This document shows, piece after piece, positions 32,749-32,783 of a DNA stretch of 32,783 nt. Location of the stretch: contig NZ_AXUS01000028.1 of assembly GCF_000498755.1 (NCBI RefSeq), forward strand, positions 1 through 32,783. The letters are read 5' to 3'. The position numbers and the translations under genes are program-made. The notes beneath the pieces are model-generated. The model was not told where the DNA came from and searched no databases. It saw nothing but the letters and a program-made list of their open reading frames with translations. The DNA is from Clostridioides mangenotii TR (GTDB taxonomy: Bacteria > Bacillota > Clostridia > Peptostreptococcales > Peptostreptococcaceae). The first letter of the stretch is position 1; the number at the start of each line of letters is the position of its first letter.

Positions 32749-32783
32749 AAATACCTCCAAAATTATATTTTTAATAATATATT

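Noticed and set aside
1-32783. Mobile elements, tRNA/rRNA genes or CRISPR arrays
   Set aside because: I found no transposase or integrase, no attachment-site repeats, no cloverleaf or rRNA sequence and no spaced repeats on either strand; the only HTH with recombinase-like features (8297-8611) lacks a catalytic domain.

Overview
The window is low-GC Firmicute DNA of the Peptostreptococcaceae type. Many proteins and the gene order (rbr-perR-rbo; NifV-like synthase, aconitase, icd; oppBCADF; modABC; a tyrosine-type ABC transporter) match what I remember of the Clostridioides difficile 630 chromosome, roughly CD0825 to CD0878. I am confident of C. difficile or a very close relative, but this is from memory and was not searched.

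Layout. 1-1.5 kb: PerR-type oxidative stress operon (rubrerythrin, PerR, superoxide reductase) behind a perfect 25-bp Fur/PerR-type operator. 1.6-2.7 kb: minimal DEAD-box helicase on the minus strand. 3.1-7.3 kb: oxidative TCA branch (NifV-like, probably Re-citrate, synthase; aconitase; isocitrate dehydrogenase) leading to 2-oxoglutarate. 7.4-12.1 kb: single genes (20-codon sORF, nitroreductase, coiled-coil/HTH protein, broken PP2C-like phosphatase, glycosyltransferase, zinc-ribbon protein). 12.4-14.3 kb: a two-gene unit of unknown function (DUF6323/DUF6179-like). 14.5-15.4 kb: hsmR-hsmA haem-sensing pair on the minus strand with a clear promoter and operator. 15.6-20.7 kb: oligopeptide transporter oppBCADF. 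20.8-24.8 kb: HTH/substrate-binding fusion regulator divergent from the molybdate transporter modABC. 25.1-26.8 kb: CoA-disulfide reductase/rhodanese fusion. 26.9-30.0 kb: minus-strand ABC transporter (permease, ATPase, lipoprotein) of the tyrosine-binding CD0873 type. 30.2-31.6 kb: NfeD-like/SPFH pair. 31.8-32.7 kb: EamA permease.

The most interesting signal is the roughly 326-nt leader of the tyrosine-type transporter (29670-29996, minus strand). A good sigma-A-type promoter is followed by a 17-residue ORF with a strong Shine-Dalgarno sequence, containing four consecutive Tyr codons and a fifth close by. Seven RNA segments follow that can pair in two mutually exclusive registers: 1:2, 3:4, 5:6 removes both terminators; 2:3, 4:5, 6:7 forms both. 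This reads as a classical ribosome-stalling attenuator for tyrosine with tandem terminators, whereas Firmicutes usually use T-boxes for this job.

Second, six apparent single-base deletions, mostly in A or T runs, break the PP2C-like gene, oppA, oppD, oppF (twice) and the end of modC, all between 9.3 and 24.7 kb. This pattern suggests homopolymer sequencing errors more than true gene decay, but the sequence alone cannot decide. Convergent genes are separated by long, near-perfect palindromes acting as bidirectional terminators.
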